Assembly: GCA_047967505.1 (NCBI GenBank)
Contig: CM106538.1
DNA: 64,000 nt
Direction: 5' to 3' (one strand)
Origin: Dipteris shenzhenensis
Lineage: Eukaryota > Polypodiophyta > Polypodiopsida > Gleicheniales
The translations under genes were made by a program, and so were the position numbers. Positions 33,655-44,464 of the stretch are shown piece by piece. Under the pieces are notes generated by a model. The model was not told the origin of the DNA, did not search any database, and saw only the letters and a list, made by a program, of their open reading frames with translations. The stretch's first letter is position 1. Every line of letters begins with the position of its first letter.

Positions 33655-34390
33655 AGCTAAACCCCCCTCTAGCTCCACCACCTCCTTCTCCACATTCCAT
33701 GATCTACATCCCCTTTTCCACTAGCTCTTTTTTTGTCCCTCTCCACCACCTGCCCCTCCATCTCCACCACCTCCACCACCCACTCTTTGCCCACCATCTT
33801 CCATTCCCTCCATCTACACCACCTCCCTACCATCCCATTCCCCCCTCCACCACCCCCATTCCTCTCTCTACCACCCCCTTCCCCTCTTTACCACCCCTCT
33901 TCCATAACCCCCTCCCCATTGATTCTCTCCCCACCCCCATACTCTCTCTCTAAACTCTGCCACTCTCTCTCTCTTCTCCTCCCTCACCTCCACACTCTCT
34001 CTCTAAACCTCTCCACTCACTCTATCTCCCCACCGCTCATCTCTCTCACTCTCCCACTCCATTTCTCCACACACCCCTTCCTGTCTTCACCAGCACCCAT
34101 CCTTACTTTCCTCTCTCTTCCACCCCCTTTCTCTCTCCATAACCCCCTGCCTCTACCGCCCATACTCACTTGCCTCTCTTTCCCACCCCATTTCTCTCTC
34201 CACACCCCCCTTCCTTTACCACCCATCCTTACTTTCCTCTCTTTCCCACCCCTTTTTGTCTCTCCACCACCAACCATCCTTACTCCACGACCCCTCGTCC
34301 CCCTCCATCCTCTCTCCACCCCACCATGTCTCCTCTCTAATCCTCTCTCTACCATCTCTCTCTAAACCCCCCCTCTCTCTTCCCCCCTCC
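33655..34390. repeat. Pyrimidine-rich tract, about 735 bp
   Basis: Plus strand is nearly all C and T with scattered A: CTCTCTCCACCACC, CCCCTTCC and CCTCTCTTTCCCACCCC recur. A unit of about 65 bp (CATCCTTACTTTCCTCTCT) repeats at about 34097, 34164 and 34224. Open frames here reflect composition. Confidence 0.9.
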
Positions 34391-34856
34391 CCTCACATGA
34401 TCCCACACTTTGGGTGATGACCTACATGTTGGCGCCCGTACGTTGGCGTCATGCCTTGAGCGCGCACGTCCATGCATTGGCACCTAGGCACCACATGCCT
34501 CAATGGTATGCACCTTAGTGCTGCTTGTGGCACAACATGCCTCAATGCTTCTGCCTTGGCACTTGAACCTCTGGGGTAATGTGCCTTGATGCCCTCACCT
34601 TGGCGCCGCACCCATGTTGCAACACACCTTAGGCAAAGCATGCCTCAACGCTTGCACCCACAGTGCGACACTCGAGCCCTCACCATCGCTACCACCAGGT
34701 GGCCCATGCCATCGCCACACTGCCATCGTTAAACTGCCACCACTGCACATGCCCTCGCTACCACGATCGATCCCCTCTACCATGCCCAACCTGTCGCATG
34801 TTATCGACAAAGCATCCATGGGCCGCCACATAGGAGAAGAGAGAGATATAGGGGAG
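34391..34856. other. GC-richer stretch with degenerate GCCTCAATGC-type units
   Basis: ATGCCTCAA, TTGGCRCC and related words recur at irregular 30-50-bp spacing from 34425 to 34660. No gene was recognised. Confidence 0.4.
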
Positions 34857-35024
34857 AGAAGCGAGAGAGAGAGAGACACACACACACACACACACACAAA
34901 CAGATAGACAAACAGACAGATAGAGACAGAGAGAGACAGAGACAGAGACAGAGATAGACATAGAGAGAGAGACACAAAGAGAGAGAGAGAGAGACACACA
35001 CACAGCGGGAGCGAGTGAGAGAGA

Positions 35025-35063
<39 letters not shown>
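34857..35063. repeat. Compound GA/CA/GACA microsatellite
   Basis: Runs of (GA)n, (CA)n, GATAGACA and GACAGA pass into a pure (GA)n tail ending at 35063. Adjacent antisense frames (Ser/Leu/Cys repeats) are artefacts. Confidence 0.97.
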
Positions 35064-35067
<4 letters not shown>

Positions 35068-35554
35068 GGTAGGACTAACTAACCCTTAGGTTAGTCAAAC
35101 TAACCAAAATAGATTAGGTTCAATTAGGTCTTCTTCTTCTTTTTTAAAGGAGGCCCTTATTCAAAAATTGACTATTTTTCCCCTTACTTTAGAGCACTAT
35201 TTCTTGGTCATTTGAAGGCCAAATTGGACCCTGTTGAAGCCCAAATTTCACCACTGAAGGCTATGTTTTGTGTCAATTTTCTAATACACTTGACCTGATT
35301 TTGGACAAGGCCAATTATTATACCGATTTAAGGTTTGGTTTGAAGAAAAAATCACCATAACTTCAACAAATCATATCAAAATTGTTTGCGTTCATCACCA
35401 ATAGGTTCAATCATTTAAATGCAACAGTTCTATATCAATTTTGAAGATTATTGGGCAATTTTTCAAGGTAAAACTCAAAGGTCACCACTTCATCAACAAA
35501 CTACCAATGTACAAAAAGGGCATCATCACTAAAAGAATTTCAACATTCCACAAT
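35064..35554. other. No gene recognised
   Basis: AT-rich 490 bp between the microsatellite and the first coding trace of gypsy C. No LTR border found. Confidence 0.45.
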
Positions 35555-35795
35555 GGAACCAATGTGGGATGAACTTTCAGAGGACAAACCCCAATACATT
35601 GACATCTGTACCGTTAATACAATGGATCAATTGGAGCTAATCCCACAAGAACTTGACATGCAAAATGATCCACTTGCTTACATGCCTATGTTCTCAAGCA
35701 GAGGTACGTAATGATTGTGAGGGAGGAAATACAAAAACTCATCGATGTGGGATCCATCTATGAGATCAAATATATGGTCTAGGTATTCCCCATCC
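35555..35795 (+). pseudogene. Gypsy C reverse transcriptase, N-terminal piece
   Basis: After MDQLELIPQELDMQNDPLAY the frame reaches YVMIVREEIQKLIDVGSIYE at about 35706-35765, nearly identical to YALIVREEIQKLIDVGFTYE in B. Similarity to B runs to about 35795 and resumes at 37069, so the RT gene is split by an insertion. Confidence 0.75.
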
Positions 35796-36395
35796 GAAGC
35801 TCCATCATAGATATAATAGGTCCCTGAGAAGAGGGAATATTATCACATTGAATACAAAATTGTGTGTCCTTATCCACAAAAGAGAGTGTATGCTCTTTCC
35901 ATCCAATCTGAATATCGTGGGTTTTAAACCACTCTATTTCGATTAACAAGTCCACATGTTCCAAGTGCATGACATAGCACGTAAGAGCAGCTGAATCCCA
36001 GCTAGAAGCTGCACCTCATAGGTGTGATCACTAGGTATCATGGACAGCCCCATCCTCTGCACAAGTTTGTAATTAACAAAATTGTGAGAGCTGCCCGAGT
36101 CAAAGAGAATGTGAATTCTTTGGTCCCTTACTTCTCCATAAACTTGAAAAAGGTCATGGGGGCCAAATAACGAATTATTAAAAGTGCAATTACAAGAAAG
36201 TGGGCAGGAAATGACATTTACAGAAATACCTGTCATCAAAACTTGATTAGCTTCCTTAGCTTTGGTACCTTGTCCCACATGGAGCTTCGCTCCCGACACT
36301 TGCATCTTGTTCTTGCACTTAGGACAATCATTTTGAGTGTGGCCCCACTCCTCGCATATGAAGCAACGTCCTTCTTTCTTTAACTTCAATGTGCA
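35796..36395 (-). pseudogene. Chromovirus-type gag zinc knuckle and protease
   Basis: The minus strand reads KKEGRCFICEEWGHTQNDCP, a canonical CX2CX4HX4C knuckle, then after about 80 residues IHILFDSGSSHNFVNYKLVQ, an intact D-S-G aspartic protease site of the type in Tekay/CRM-like chromoviruses. A second frame (35970-35779) gives MHLEHVDLLIEIEWFKTHDI and IGWKEHTLSF, the later half of the protease. It keeps the catalytic triad that elements B and D lost, but is only a fragment. Confidence 0.82.
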
Positions 36396-36983
36396 TTGGA
36401 AATGGGCACGACCATTCTTCGTTTGAGTCGAGTTCTTCTTGGAGGCTAGTATCCCCTCGGCTAGGGTCTTGCCTTTGGAATTCCCTCATCCATGGATCTT
36501 CATCATCCATGTGTTTCCACTGGGAAGGTCTTGCATAGACAGAGGGTCCTGGATCAGTGAAGGTGGTTTCTATCTCGGTCTGTGGTTTCGAAGGTGGATG
36601 GTGCTGACCTTCCCTCCCTCTAGACATGCTGACGAAGGGGTTCTCCATGTCTGCCAACTCTATTCGGCCTAAGCGTCCAACATGTTGGAGAATGTTCCTC
36701 TAAGCCTGGATGCAACCGAAGGTGCAGGCGAGTTAGGAGAAGCTATACTTGTGAAGGGGGCCTTAGATGCCCTTGGACCAGAGGGGTCTTGCATCACTTC
36801 GTCCAAGCTCTCTGTTTCATCGGAGCTAGATAGAGTTTTTGGTCGGGGACCTACTGACAACTGGAGGCTAGGGATCGATCTTTCGGATCCCCAGCTAGAG
36901 CAGAAGGTGGGTTGAGCATAGCTCGAAGCACTCTCTTTTGGTATGGGCTCCCTTGGTAGAATTCTTCCAGACCTCAAGTGCAT
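36396..36983 (-). pseudogene. Gypsy gag N-terminus (MHLRSGRI type), best copy
   Basis: Starts at ATG 36983 with MHLRSGRILPREPIPKESAS, a common opening of plant gypsy gag, followed by SIASPNSPAPSVASRLRGTF. After two stops (36645-36670) it continues as MADMENPFVSMSRGREGQHH and MDDEDPWMREFQRQDPS, matching element B. The capsid domain does not follow: the sequence switches to the chromovirus piece at about 36395. Confidence 0.8.
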
Positions 36984-37068
36984 GTGGGATGCCTCTAGTT
37001 GAGCACATTCAGGCTGAATTGAGGTTTTGGAACTTTTTTAATTCTTTGGCTACCCCAAAGGTATCACG

Positions 37069-37760
37069 ACGGTTTCGACAAAATTAGAGTATATGTCCAT
37101 CTAGAAAAGGTCAATGCTGCTATGTGTAAAGATCACTATCCATTGCCATTCATGGAGCATCTGAGGTTCCCAGTGCAAAGAGCATGATCTGGTGAGAAAT
37201 TTTGCTCTTTGGATCACCTCCACAGAGAGTCACAAGAAAGGAAGTTATAGCTTCTTGGATGGTTTCCCTCGGTACAACCAGTTGTCCATAGCAGTGATAG
37301 ATTAGCATCAAATAGCACTCGTGGGAGTCTATGCTTTAAGAGTGATGTTCATAGAGGTATTCTTGGATGATCTATGCATACATTCCACATGGCATGAATA
37401 CCTCAAATACCTTAGACTAGTTTTTGAGAGGTGTCACCTCTATAGGGATTTTCCTCAATCCTCTTAAGTGCCAATTTTGGGTTAAACATGGGGTAATATT
37501 AGGCCATCTTGTACCCAAAAATGAGATTTCCACAGATTAAAGAAGATCCAACTCATCTTAGAGCTACCACCCCCTACAAATGGAAAGGGTATGTATGGCA
37601 AACAGGCTATTATCAAAGATTTGTCTATAGCTATGCCAATATTGCTTGCCCTTTATACAAGCTCTTGATCATATTCAACTAGATGGAGGCCTTCCAAACC
37701 TCCTATAAAACTCTTAAAGTCATCCTAGCTTGCACCCCTATCTTGTGAGCACCAAACTAG
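37069..37760 (+). pseudogene. Gypsy C reverse transcriptase, C-terminal piece
   Basis: Resumes at KIRVYVHLEKVNAAM and YPLPFMEHL, continues with FLDGF and YNQLSIAV, then GVYALRVMFIEVFLDDLCIH with the Asp pair at 37366-37371. Against element B about 30 residues between RVM and EVFLDD (the FGLTNAPATFQ block) are missing. The connection region (GYYQRFVYSYANIACPLYKL) follows near 37610-37670. Confidence 0.8.
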
Positions 37761-38250
37761 AATCTAGTATTCCATGTGCATATCGATGCTTCCAAGATTG
37801 CAATAGGGTGTGTGTTGGCATATCAAGGAGAGTATAACCTGGACTATCCTATATACTTTGTAAGACACCAAATAAATGATGTAGAAATGAATTATACAAC
37901 TATGGAGAGGGAAGGCCTTGCAATGGTCTATGCCATAGAAGTTCTACCACTACTTGCTAGACCAATTGCGTGTTCTTCATGGACCACCAGGGGCTTCTTT
38001 GTCTAGTAAACAAGCCTTACATGATCGGACGCATCAAGCGGTGGATGGTTATCCTACTAGAATTTGATTTCAAATTGGTAGCTTGCAAGGGATGCACACA
38101 TTTTATGGTAGACCATATGTCCCAAATTTCAAATGCCTACAAAACTGGTGTGGACAATGATCTCCCAGATGCCCCAATATTCCTTGTAGACCTAATACCG
38201 GAATGGGCTCAAAAGGTTGATCATTTTTTGACCAATGGGTTTTTATAGGG
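37761..38250 (+). pseudogene. Gypsy C RNase H
   Basis: HVHIDASKIAIGCVLAYQ (37770-37825) with the first catalytic Asp, then MNYTTMEREGLAMVYAIEVL. A frame shift near 37970 leads into MFFMDHQGLLCLVNKPYMIG, WMVILLEFDFKLVACKG and MVDHMSQISNA, the end of the domain. Confidence 0.85.
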
Positions 38251-38782
38251 CAGGGCCCTTAACAAAGATAGGGCCATAAAGCTTATCAAGGATGCAACAC
38301 CTTATCAGTTAATAGCCAGCCAATTATGCCAAATGGGTAAGGATGGCATAATGTGCCGCTATGTTCATGAGGACGAATTGTTTGAAGTGTTGGATGAAGC
38401 CCATTCAGGCATTGTAGGAGGACACTTCACAAGGTATCACAAGTGGACCACATGTATGGGATTCCCAATGGAGAGCTTACAATTAGGGCTAACAAGATCT
38501 TCTAGATGCCTTGCTATTGCTTGTAGACCTAATCCCGAAATGGGCTCAGGAGGTTGGTCATTTTTTGGCCAATGGGTTTCCACAGGATAGGGCCCTTAAC
38601 AAAGATAAGGGCCAAAAATTGATCAAGGACATAGCACCATATCAATTAATAGCCAGCCAATTATACTGGATGGGCTCCGAATGGGTAAGGATGGCATAAT
38701 ACACTGTTGCATCCATGAGGAAAAATTTGTTAAGGTATTAGAAGAAGCACACTCAAGCATTGTAGGAGGACACTTCAGAGGA
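38157..38782 (+). repeat. Tandem duplication in the RNase H-integrase linker of C
   Basis: Two copies of about 275-290 bp (38157-38432 and 38494-38782), offset about 337 bp, both encode the segment around VDLIPEWAQKVDHFLTNGF / VDLIPKWAQEVGHFLANGF, then PYQLIASQL and, on in-frame or shifted frames, the HSGIVGGHF / HSSIVGGHF zinc-binding start. Element B has the segment once. The copies have diverged, so the duplication is not recent. Confidence 0.88.
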
Positions 38783-38789
38783 GAGCTCA

Positions 38790-39760
38790 CAGCCTGTAAG
38801 GTGCTACAAGTCAAATTATGGTGGCTCATTCTCTTTATAGGCACAATCAAATTCACCAAGCAATATGACCCCTACCAAAGAGCTTCATACCTCACAAGAA
38901 AGACTATATGCCTCTTATAGGAGTTCTTACAGACCAACCCTTTGAAAAATGTGGCATCGATTTCATAGGACCTATCAATCCAGCAAAACGAAAGGAACAT
39001 AACCCCAATACATTATCCTAGCATCACAAAGTGGGCATAGCCCAAGACAACTAGGAAGGCTGACGCTCAAGTGATGCCTAGATTCCTTAATGAGAATGTC
39101 ATAACATGCTTTAGCCTCCCATTGGATATTGTGAGAGACCAAGGGACTCAATTCATCAATGAGGCGATTCACATCCTAATAAGTGATTTCCTAATAATCC
39201 ATAGAATATACACTCTGTACTATCCCAAAGCAAACGGCCAAGCCAAAAGCTCTAATAAAACTTTATGCTTCACAATGACCTACATGATAGAGGCTAGCCA
39301 GAGTGGCTAGGGACACAAACTCACCATTGCATTATGGACATACCATACTGCATACAAAGTTGCAACCAATTGCACACCTTTAGCCTCAGGTTTGGGATAG
39401 AAGTAGTGATGCCCCTGGAGTTCATAGTGTTAAGCCTAAGGGTGGAGCTTGAGATAGAATATCTAAAGAGACCATCGTTGAGAGGCTGATTGAGCTCAAG
39501 AAGCTTGATGAAACAAGGCTTAGGGTAGCATACGGCACTAAAGAATAAGGACCTTGGTGAAGGTGACGTTGTGCTATTATACAGTGTAAGGAACACTAAG
39601 TGAAAGCTTATATATCATGGAATGGGTTTGTATCAGGTTCTGGAGATCACACTACAAGGGTCATGCTACTTTGCGACCCTCGATGGGGTCGAAATGGATA
39701 GTTTCATTAATGAGAACAAGCTTAAACACTACTATGTCCCTCTGACCCTCCAAACCTTAT
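38790..39760 (+). pseudogene. Gypsy C integrase
   Basis: Contains IVRDQGTQFINEAIHILISD and HRIYTLYYPKANGQAKSSNK (39119-39260). The catalytic Glu of the DD35E set is Lys here (AKSSNK against AESSNK in B), so the enzyme would be dead even without the stops. The C-terminal domain is in pieces near 39610-39750 (YHGMGLYQVLEIT, INENKLKHYYVPLTLQ). Confidence 0.82.
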
Positions 39761-40260
39761 AGGCCATCCATCAAGAAAAAGAACTCAAAAAAGAGGTTTC
39801 CCACATGAAGAGGTAGGCAATAGAGGAGGCCTTGGCCCACTAAGTGAAAATGGAGCAACTAGGGCTAATAACGATTTGTAACACGATAGTAGAAGGGCTA
39901 AGACCCTCTGGAAGACCTAACCATTTCCCCTGCTAGGTTTCTAGTTGATTTTCAAGTCTACAAGGAAATGATCCACTCCGTCGAAGCTTTTATGGACCCC
40001 AAGGTGAGCCATAACTTGATCTCCCACAAAGTATACAACGACCAATTAATATCAAAGGTAACTAGTGAACCCACTCTTGTACTTGTATGAGTTGTAAATG
40101 GTCAAGGCACACTCATGATTTTATACATGGAGGTGCAAGTCTCAGTGAATAACCATAGTGTGGCAACCCGCTTCTATGTGATGCTTGCAGGCACTATTGA
40201 CAAATAGGTAATACTTGGCAGAACATGGTGATGGGCCTCAATTGTTGGATTGACTAGCGA
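39761..40260 (+). pseudogene. Second retropepsin-like domain downstream of integrase (element C)
   Basis: Begins with the same helical stretch as B (EKELKKEVSHMKR), then one frame with TGA/TAG stops reads SVEAFMDPKVSHNLISHKVY, GQGTLMILYMEVQVSV, ATRFYVML and VILGRTW. The Asp is kept, but Ala-Gly of B is Pro-Lys here, so the active site is lost. Order and spacing match B throughout, which shows the domain was inherited and not a chance reading. Confidence 0.68.
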
Positions 40261-40493
40261 GGATGAAAAGCAATGTTGACAAGCAACAGTCGCACATATG
40301 TGACTCCACTTTGTTTGGGAGTCATGGATTCAAATATCTCCCCAACATATAAGTCCACACATCATCCACCCAGATCTGCAAGAAAACCAGAAACCCACCA
40401 AGCAAGGTTGAGCCTTCGTCATCCACCACCCATGCCATAGCCATTACTCCAAATGGGAAAGCTAGTACTAAACAATGCTTCCATCCTTTAAGG

Positions 40494-41106
40494 ATGTCAC
40501 CACCACACCCACTAAGTCTCCCAGAGGAAAGACAAAGCCATCACCGGCCATTATGTCCACAACATCAATGGTCAAAGCCTTTGCCTCTTCGAGTCAGTAG
40601 CACAGCCGACACAAGGAAGATCATTGGTGGGCTCCAAAGGGTCTTCACCAATCCAACACTATCAAAAACCGAGACAGAGGGCGTCAACATGCACCTTTGC
40701 TCCTGTCCTTACGTCGACCCAAGGTGGATTCCTAAACGATTACTAAAACGTAAGGGCTACTAAAAGCTAATGCTTATATCTGGGTACCCAAGACCCACCA
40801 TAGGCTACTCTAACTTCCATCAACCATCCTAAGGCACAAGAATCTAGCCCCCCACAACATTATGAATGGAGACTAGAAGACACAATGCAATCTCTAGCTT
40901 CATCAAGTGGTAGGGCAACAATAGACCCACAAGAACCTGCCTCCAAGAAGGAGGTAGCCCCACACGAACCTATTGCTCACCCATTGAAAGAAAAGATCAC
41001 TCTAATAAGGTCACAGATGACATCACTATGGATTCAACCTATTGCTCACCCATTGAAATAAAATATCACTCTAGCAAGGTCACAAATGACATCACTATGC
41101 CCTCAA
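40494..41106 (+). pseudogene. Linker after the second protease domain, with an in-frame 69-bp duplication
   Basis: A Pro/Ser/Arg-rich piece (40494-40763) ends near PRWIPKRLLKRKGY, the counterpart of WVPKFKSQ in B. Further on, 40969-41037 and 41038-41106 are direct copies of 69 bp (23 codons) starting CCTATTGCTCACCCATTGAA. The length keeps the reading frame. Domain function is unknown. Confidence 0.55.
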
Positions 41107-41519
41107 ATCCTTATGTTACAAGGGAGAACGTCGTCAACAACTGTGGTAATCCCATAGGAAACTTCTCCTAAAAAGGGATAGAGACACAAGAACGTGCTAC
41201 ATCACAAGGCAAGTCGGAAGCGAAAGCAATTGGCGAGCTCCAATGGTTTCCCAAAGGAGAATCCTTAAGTCTCGGCTCCATTGTGGATTCCACTATGACA
41301 TCAAGCTTGGTAGTACCATAAGAACCTTCTTTTAAAAAGGGAGTAGTGCCACCCAACCTACATTTTGTTATGTAATGCGCCGCCATTCCCTTCACATGTA
41401 TCCTATTTTGTCTATGGCATTCTTTAGCATTGATATCCAACACCTAACCCTTCATCCTATTCTCCTAAATTTTCATAGTTGATGTAGGTGTATTATCAAA
41501 TTCTCCCTTTTTCTCACGG

Positions 41520-41809
41520 AATCCAAAATCCTTGAACTCTCTAAGCCCCATTACCTCCCAACATGGGCTTGCACTCCACATTTTGTGGTCGAATGTTTGC
41601 AAGAACACAATAGGGAGGAAGCGCAAAGAATCTATCAATATCTTTTGGCCAACGGGGTTACCCAATACCACCCGACTGGCATTCTTGTCTTATATGATAA
41701 AATTCTGGAAGCCATAGAGCGCATGATTGAGGAAGGTTTTAGCCATTTTGAAACCAAGCATGTTGCCTATCCTAGACTAATAGCGAGGAAGAAGCTGATA
41801 TGGCTATAG
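41520..41809 (+). pseudogene. Accessory C-terminal domain (element C copy)
   Basis: One frame, open from about 41523 to the stop at 41807-41809, reads ILELSKPHYLPTWACTPHFV, then YQYLLANGVTQYHPTGILVL and YDKILEAIERMIEEGFSHFE. It aligns with 20505-20770 of B around WACTP and YHPT/YHPL. This copy is undamaged over about 95 residues, better than the one in B. The helical end suggests an interaction surface; no known family. Confidence 0.6.
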
Positions 41810-42991
41810 CCATTTTCAACTCCATGGCCCATCCCAATACTTCTCACTTGCCAAGCCCCTCCACAAATATTAACCACCCGCCTTCTTCTCGTCTTAGTAC
41901 TTACCTAAATTTCCCCAACCCCACCACCACCTCCTCCCCATTTAAGCAATCATCTGCCTCACAGTCCTCCACAAACACACACATTGGGTCATCAGAGATG
42001 CCTCCAAGACACTCACGACCTACCAAACAAATTTACTCTAGAACAGGTCCACACCACCATTTTACGATGGCTAGCCTTTGTGCCTACGAAGCCTCCTCCA
42101 TATGACTAACCCTCCACAAAGACGGACCACTTTCCAAGTGAAGGGCATGACTAGCTCAAAGAGATTCCTCCTGACGACCCCAAGTGCTACTGCATTTTGC
42201 ATAACTGTAGGCCCTTCAAGGACCTCACCAAGCCTGTGGTAGGGCAAACTACAAAGTTTTGATCTCATGGTGGTCGACCTTATGAAAGTATGAGCCCTAA
42301 CACATTCATCGCAAAGACATTCAAGAAGGGGAAGGCATCTAATAAACCAACGACCTGAGGAGGGTATGCGGATCCAAATCCCCAAGCTGTGCCCCCTCAC
42401 GGATGCAAATGGTGGTCTATAACCCGCTTAGAGGATCCCATGTTTGAAGAAACCTGAGTATTAGAGAACGTCTTGTAATGTGTGCCAAGCCTACCAGATC
42501 CATCCTACTTATATGCCCCTACACCGCAGATGGAAATGGAGTATATTCTGGCAAATATAGGATAGTGACCCTAATGTAATACACAATTTTTTGGCCTTTA
42601 ACTTCCCAAAAATCACCACGATATATGGTCTCACCTTTCAGATGTAGCAGTATGTTGGCATGTATGCTGAAGTCCCAAATCCACAAGTCATGGCCTCCAT
42701 CCACTTTTTTTTCCCCCAAAAAATGTGGGCTTATATTATAAAGTCAAAAAGAGCCAAATTTTTACATCAAAAGTTCTCTACCCTTGACCAAAAGTATTGG
42801 GGAAAAGTAATATAAGGGTCCAAAACAAACCAAACTGAAGTAAAAATGCTAAGTGTTGAACAAAACATATCAAACTCTCTCCATCCACATTTTTCAACTA
42901 TTGATCATTTTATTTAGGGACGTTCTCAAACAATTTTCGACGATGGAAGAGCTGCAACTAAATATCCACCATGAGATAGTTATTGATCTGG
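41810..42991. other. No gene recognised; weak coding traces
   Basis: Short frames such as MAIAIFNSMAHPNTSHLPSP (41800-42105) and a Cys-rich string DPKCYCILHNCRPF near 42180 may be the remains of the 3' coding region of element C. Nothing is recognisable. The 3' LTR was not found. Confidence 0.35.
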
Positions 42992-43501
42992 ATGAGGGCC
43001 CCTCCTACAAGCACGTCATTTGCATGTATCTCCGTGTGCACAATCTCCATGCTCACCCATATCTATACCCTTGAGGACATGCACGACACACATTTTGATA
43101 GCCCTAATTTCCATTTTGTTGGATCTATCAGCGGGGCTATTTCATCAAGACTCCCTAGTCCAAACACCCATATCTACACCTTTGAGGACATGCACGACAT
43201 GCATTTTGACAGCCCCAATTTCCATTTTGTCGGATCTATCAGTGGGGCTATTTCATCAACACTCCCTAGTCCAAACAATGCAAACAACATGCTTTCTGTG
43301 CACCTCTTGATCCATGAATGGATCAACTATAGGAAGGGGGGCATAATAACCACTTGGATTAGCAGAGTCATAGTGGCTACCAAAGGAGCCAGTTGTGGAG
43401 TTCTCTTAAACCAAACGTGTAGTTGTGGGATGGCTATTCAGGGTTCAAAGTTTGGGGATGCATTATATCATGTCTTTTCCAACAAGCACTATACAAAGTG
43501 A
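42992..43501 (+). other. Open frame carrying two 37-residue tandem repeats
   Basis: From ATG 42992 the frame is open for 169 codons. It contains two direct copies of a 111-bp unit (about 43056-43166 and 43167-43277) encoding THIYTLEDMHDTHFDSPNFH and then FVGSISGAISS. The unit length is a multiple of three. The rest (MLSVHLLIHEWINYRK) is not recognised. It could be a fragment of an unknown gene or retroelement frame. Confidence 0.35.
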
Positions 43502-44464
43502 TGGGCAGTTTCAAAATAGTTGCACATGTTTTTTAAGCAATTGTTGAGGTCTTCGAAAGAGTTGCCTAGGTCAGGATATCACAAGTTTCATTCTCAACAC
43601 TTGTTCAAGACGAGCATGCTTGGGCACTTGGGCCTACTAAAAGAAGGTGTAACATGGCATATTGCCATGATTGCCTTGACAAATCATAATCGAATAGCAC
43701 AAATGCCATTGACAAAGAGAGGGAAAGCAACAACGGGAGCGGAGCCATAAGAAGCCAACACAAAGATAGGGAGTACCATCATATGTTAGAGCTGGATGTG
43801 CCCAAGCAATTTGTTAAAATACATAATAGAGGGAATGGCAGGAGGAATAGGATTGGCCCACCCTTCAGAAGGTGCTATGTATAAAAGGCTGAAAGTTTGA
43901 CTTTGGTTTGGAGTTGTAAATTTACAAGGTTGAAAAATACAAGCTCTCTCTTTTCCAAGAGTATTGTTCATGTTCCTCTTGCTCTTGCCTTTATGGATGC
44001 CTCTCACCCCCCTTCCCTCTTCTTCTTCTCACACTAGGGCATGTTGTTTGATAATTAAGGCTGTTAACTATGGCCATATATAGTGATTCCTACTAGAGTG
44101 ATATATTTGGATGGACGTCTAGAAACACATTTGGGCATGTTGTTTGCTAATTAAGGCTATTGACTATGGCCATATATAGTGATTCCTACTAGAGGTATGA
44201 TAGTATCTGATGAGCTAGGTCAATGCATCTGTGTGCAAGAAAATCAAACTCAATTACTTCTCAAAAAGTTTCATTGGGAAGGCACACTAGAAGAGCTGGG
44301 TGTTGTATGATTCCCCTCATGGGTGGGACTTTTGTGGTATGGGATTGAGTCATCTACTAACCTATGGTCAGGTCTTGTGGTATGGGATTGAGTCATCTAC
44401 TACTAACCTATGGTTGGGTGATGAGTTCCAGATGATGCGCTTTTTGGTTTGGTTCCTAGAACAT
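43502..44464. other. No gene; two small duplications
   Basis: ATGTTGTTTGATAATTAAGG at 44041 recurs at 44137 (96-bp offset, about 60 bp each). TGTGGTATGGGATTGAGTCA at 44333 recurs at 44376 (43-bp offset). No coding signal. Confidence 0.6.

Larger units (their letters stand above)
35796..37068 (-). mobile_element. Chimeric minus-strand insertion in gypsy C
   Basis: About 1.27 kb lying between two halves of the RT gene of C and coding on the opposite strand. It joins two unrelated gypsy pieces: the 5' leader and gag start of the MHLRSGRI family (37050-36396) and the gag zinc knuckle plus protease of a chromovirus-like element (36395-35796). No target duplication was identified, and the joins are estimated from where homology to element B stops and restarts. 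Confidence 0.6.
35555..42105 (+). mobile_element. Ty3/gypsy element C (plus strand), same family as B, interrupted
   Basis: Pieces in order: start of RT (35555-35795), a minus-strand insertion (35796-37068), rest of RT (37069-37760), RNase H (37761-38250), duplicated linker, integrase (38790-39760), second retropepsin-like domain (39940-40240), linker, and accessory C-terminal domain (41520-41809). Gag and first protease are absent. Compared with B it lacks the repeats, TATA box and N-terminal accessory part, so the accessory domain sits only about 0.8 kb after the linker motif W-V/I-P-K. Confidence 0.8.

Noticed and set aside
33618-34365. Frames of 111-210 codons rich in Ser/Pro/Thr/Leu
   Set aside because: Composition artefact of the pyrimidine tract; no stop codons because T/C runs rarely form them.
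34425-34445. TTGGCGCC, as in a gypsy primer site
   Set aside because: One of several related words in a degenerate repeat; no LTR border next to it.
34595-35003. Hydrophobic Ser/Leu/Cys/Val frames on minus
   Set aside because: Translation of the GA/CA microsatellite.
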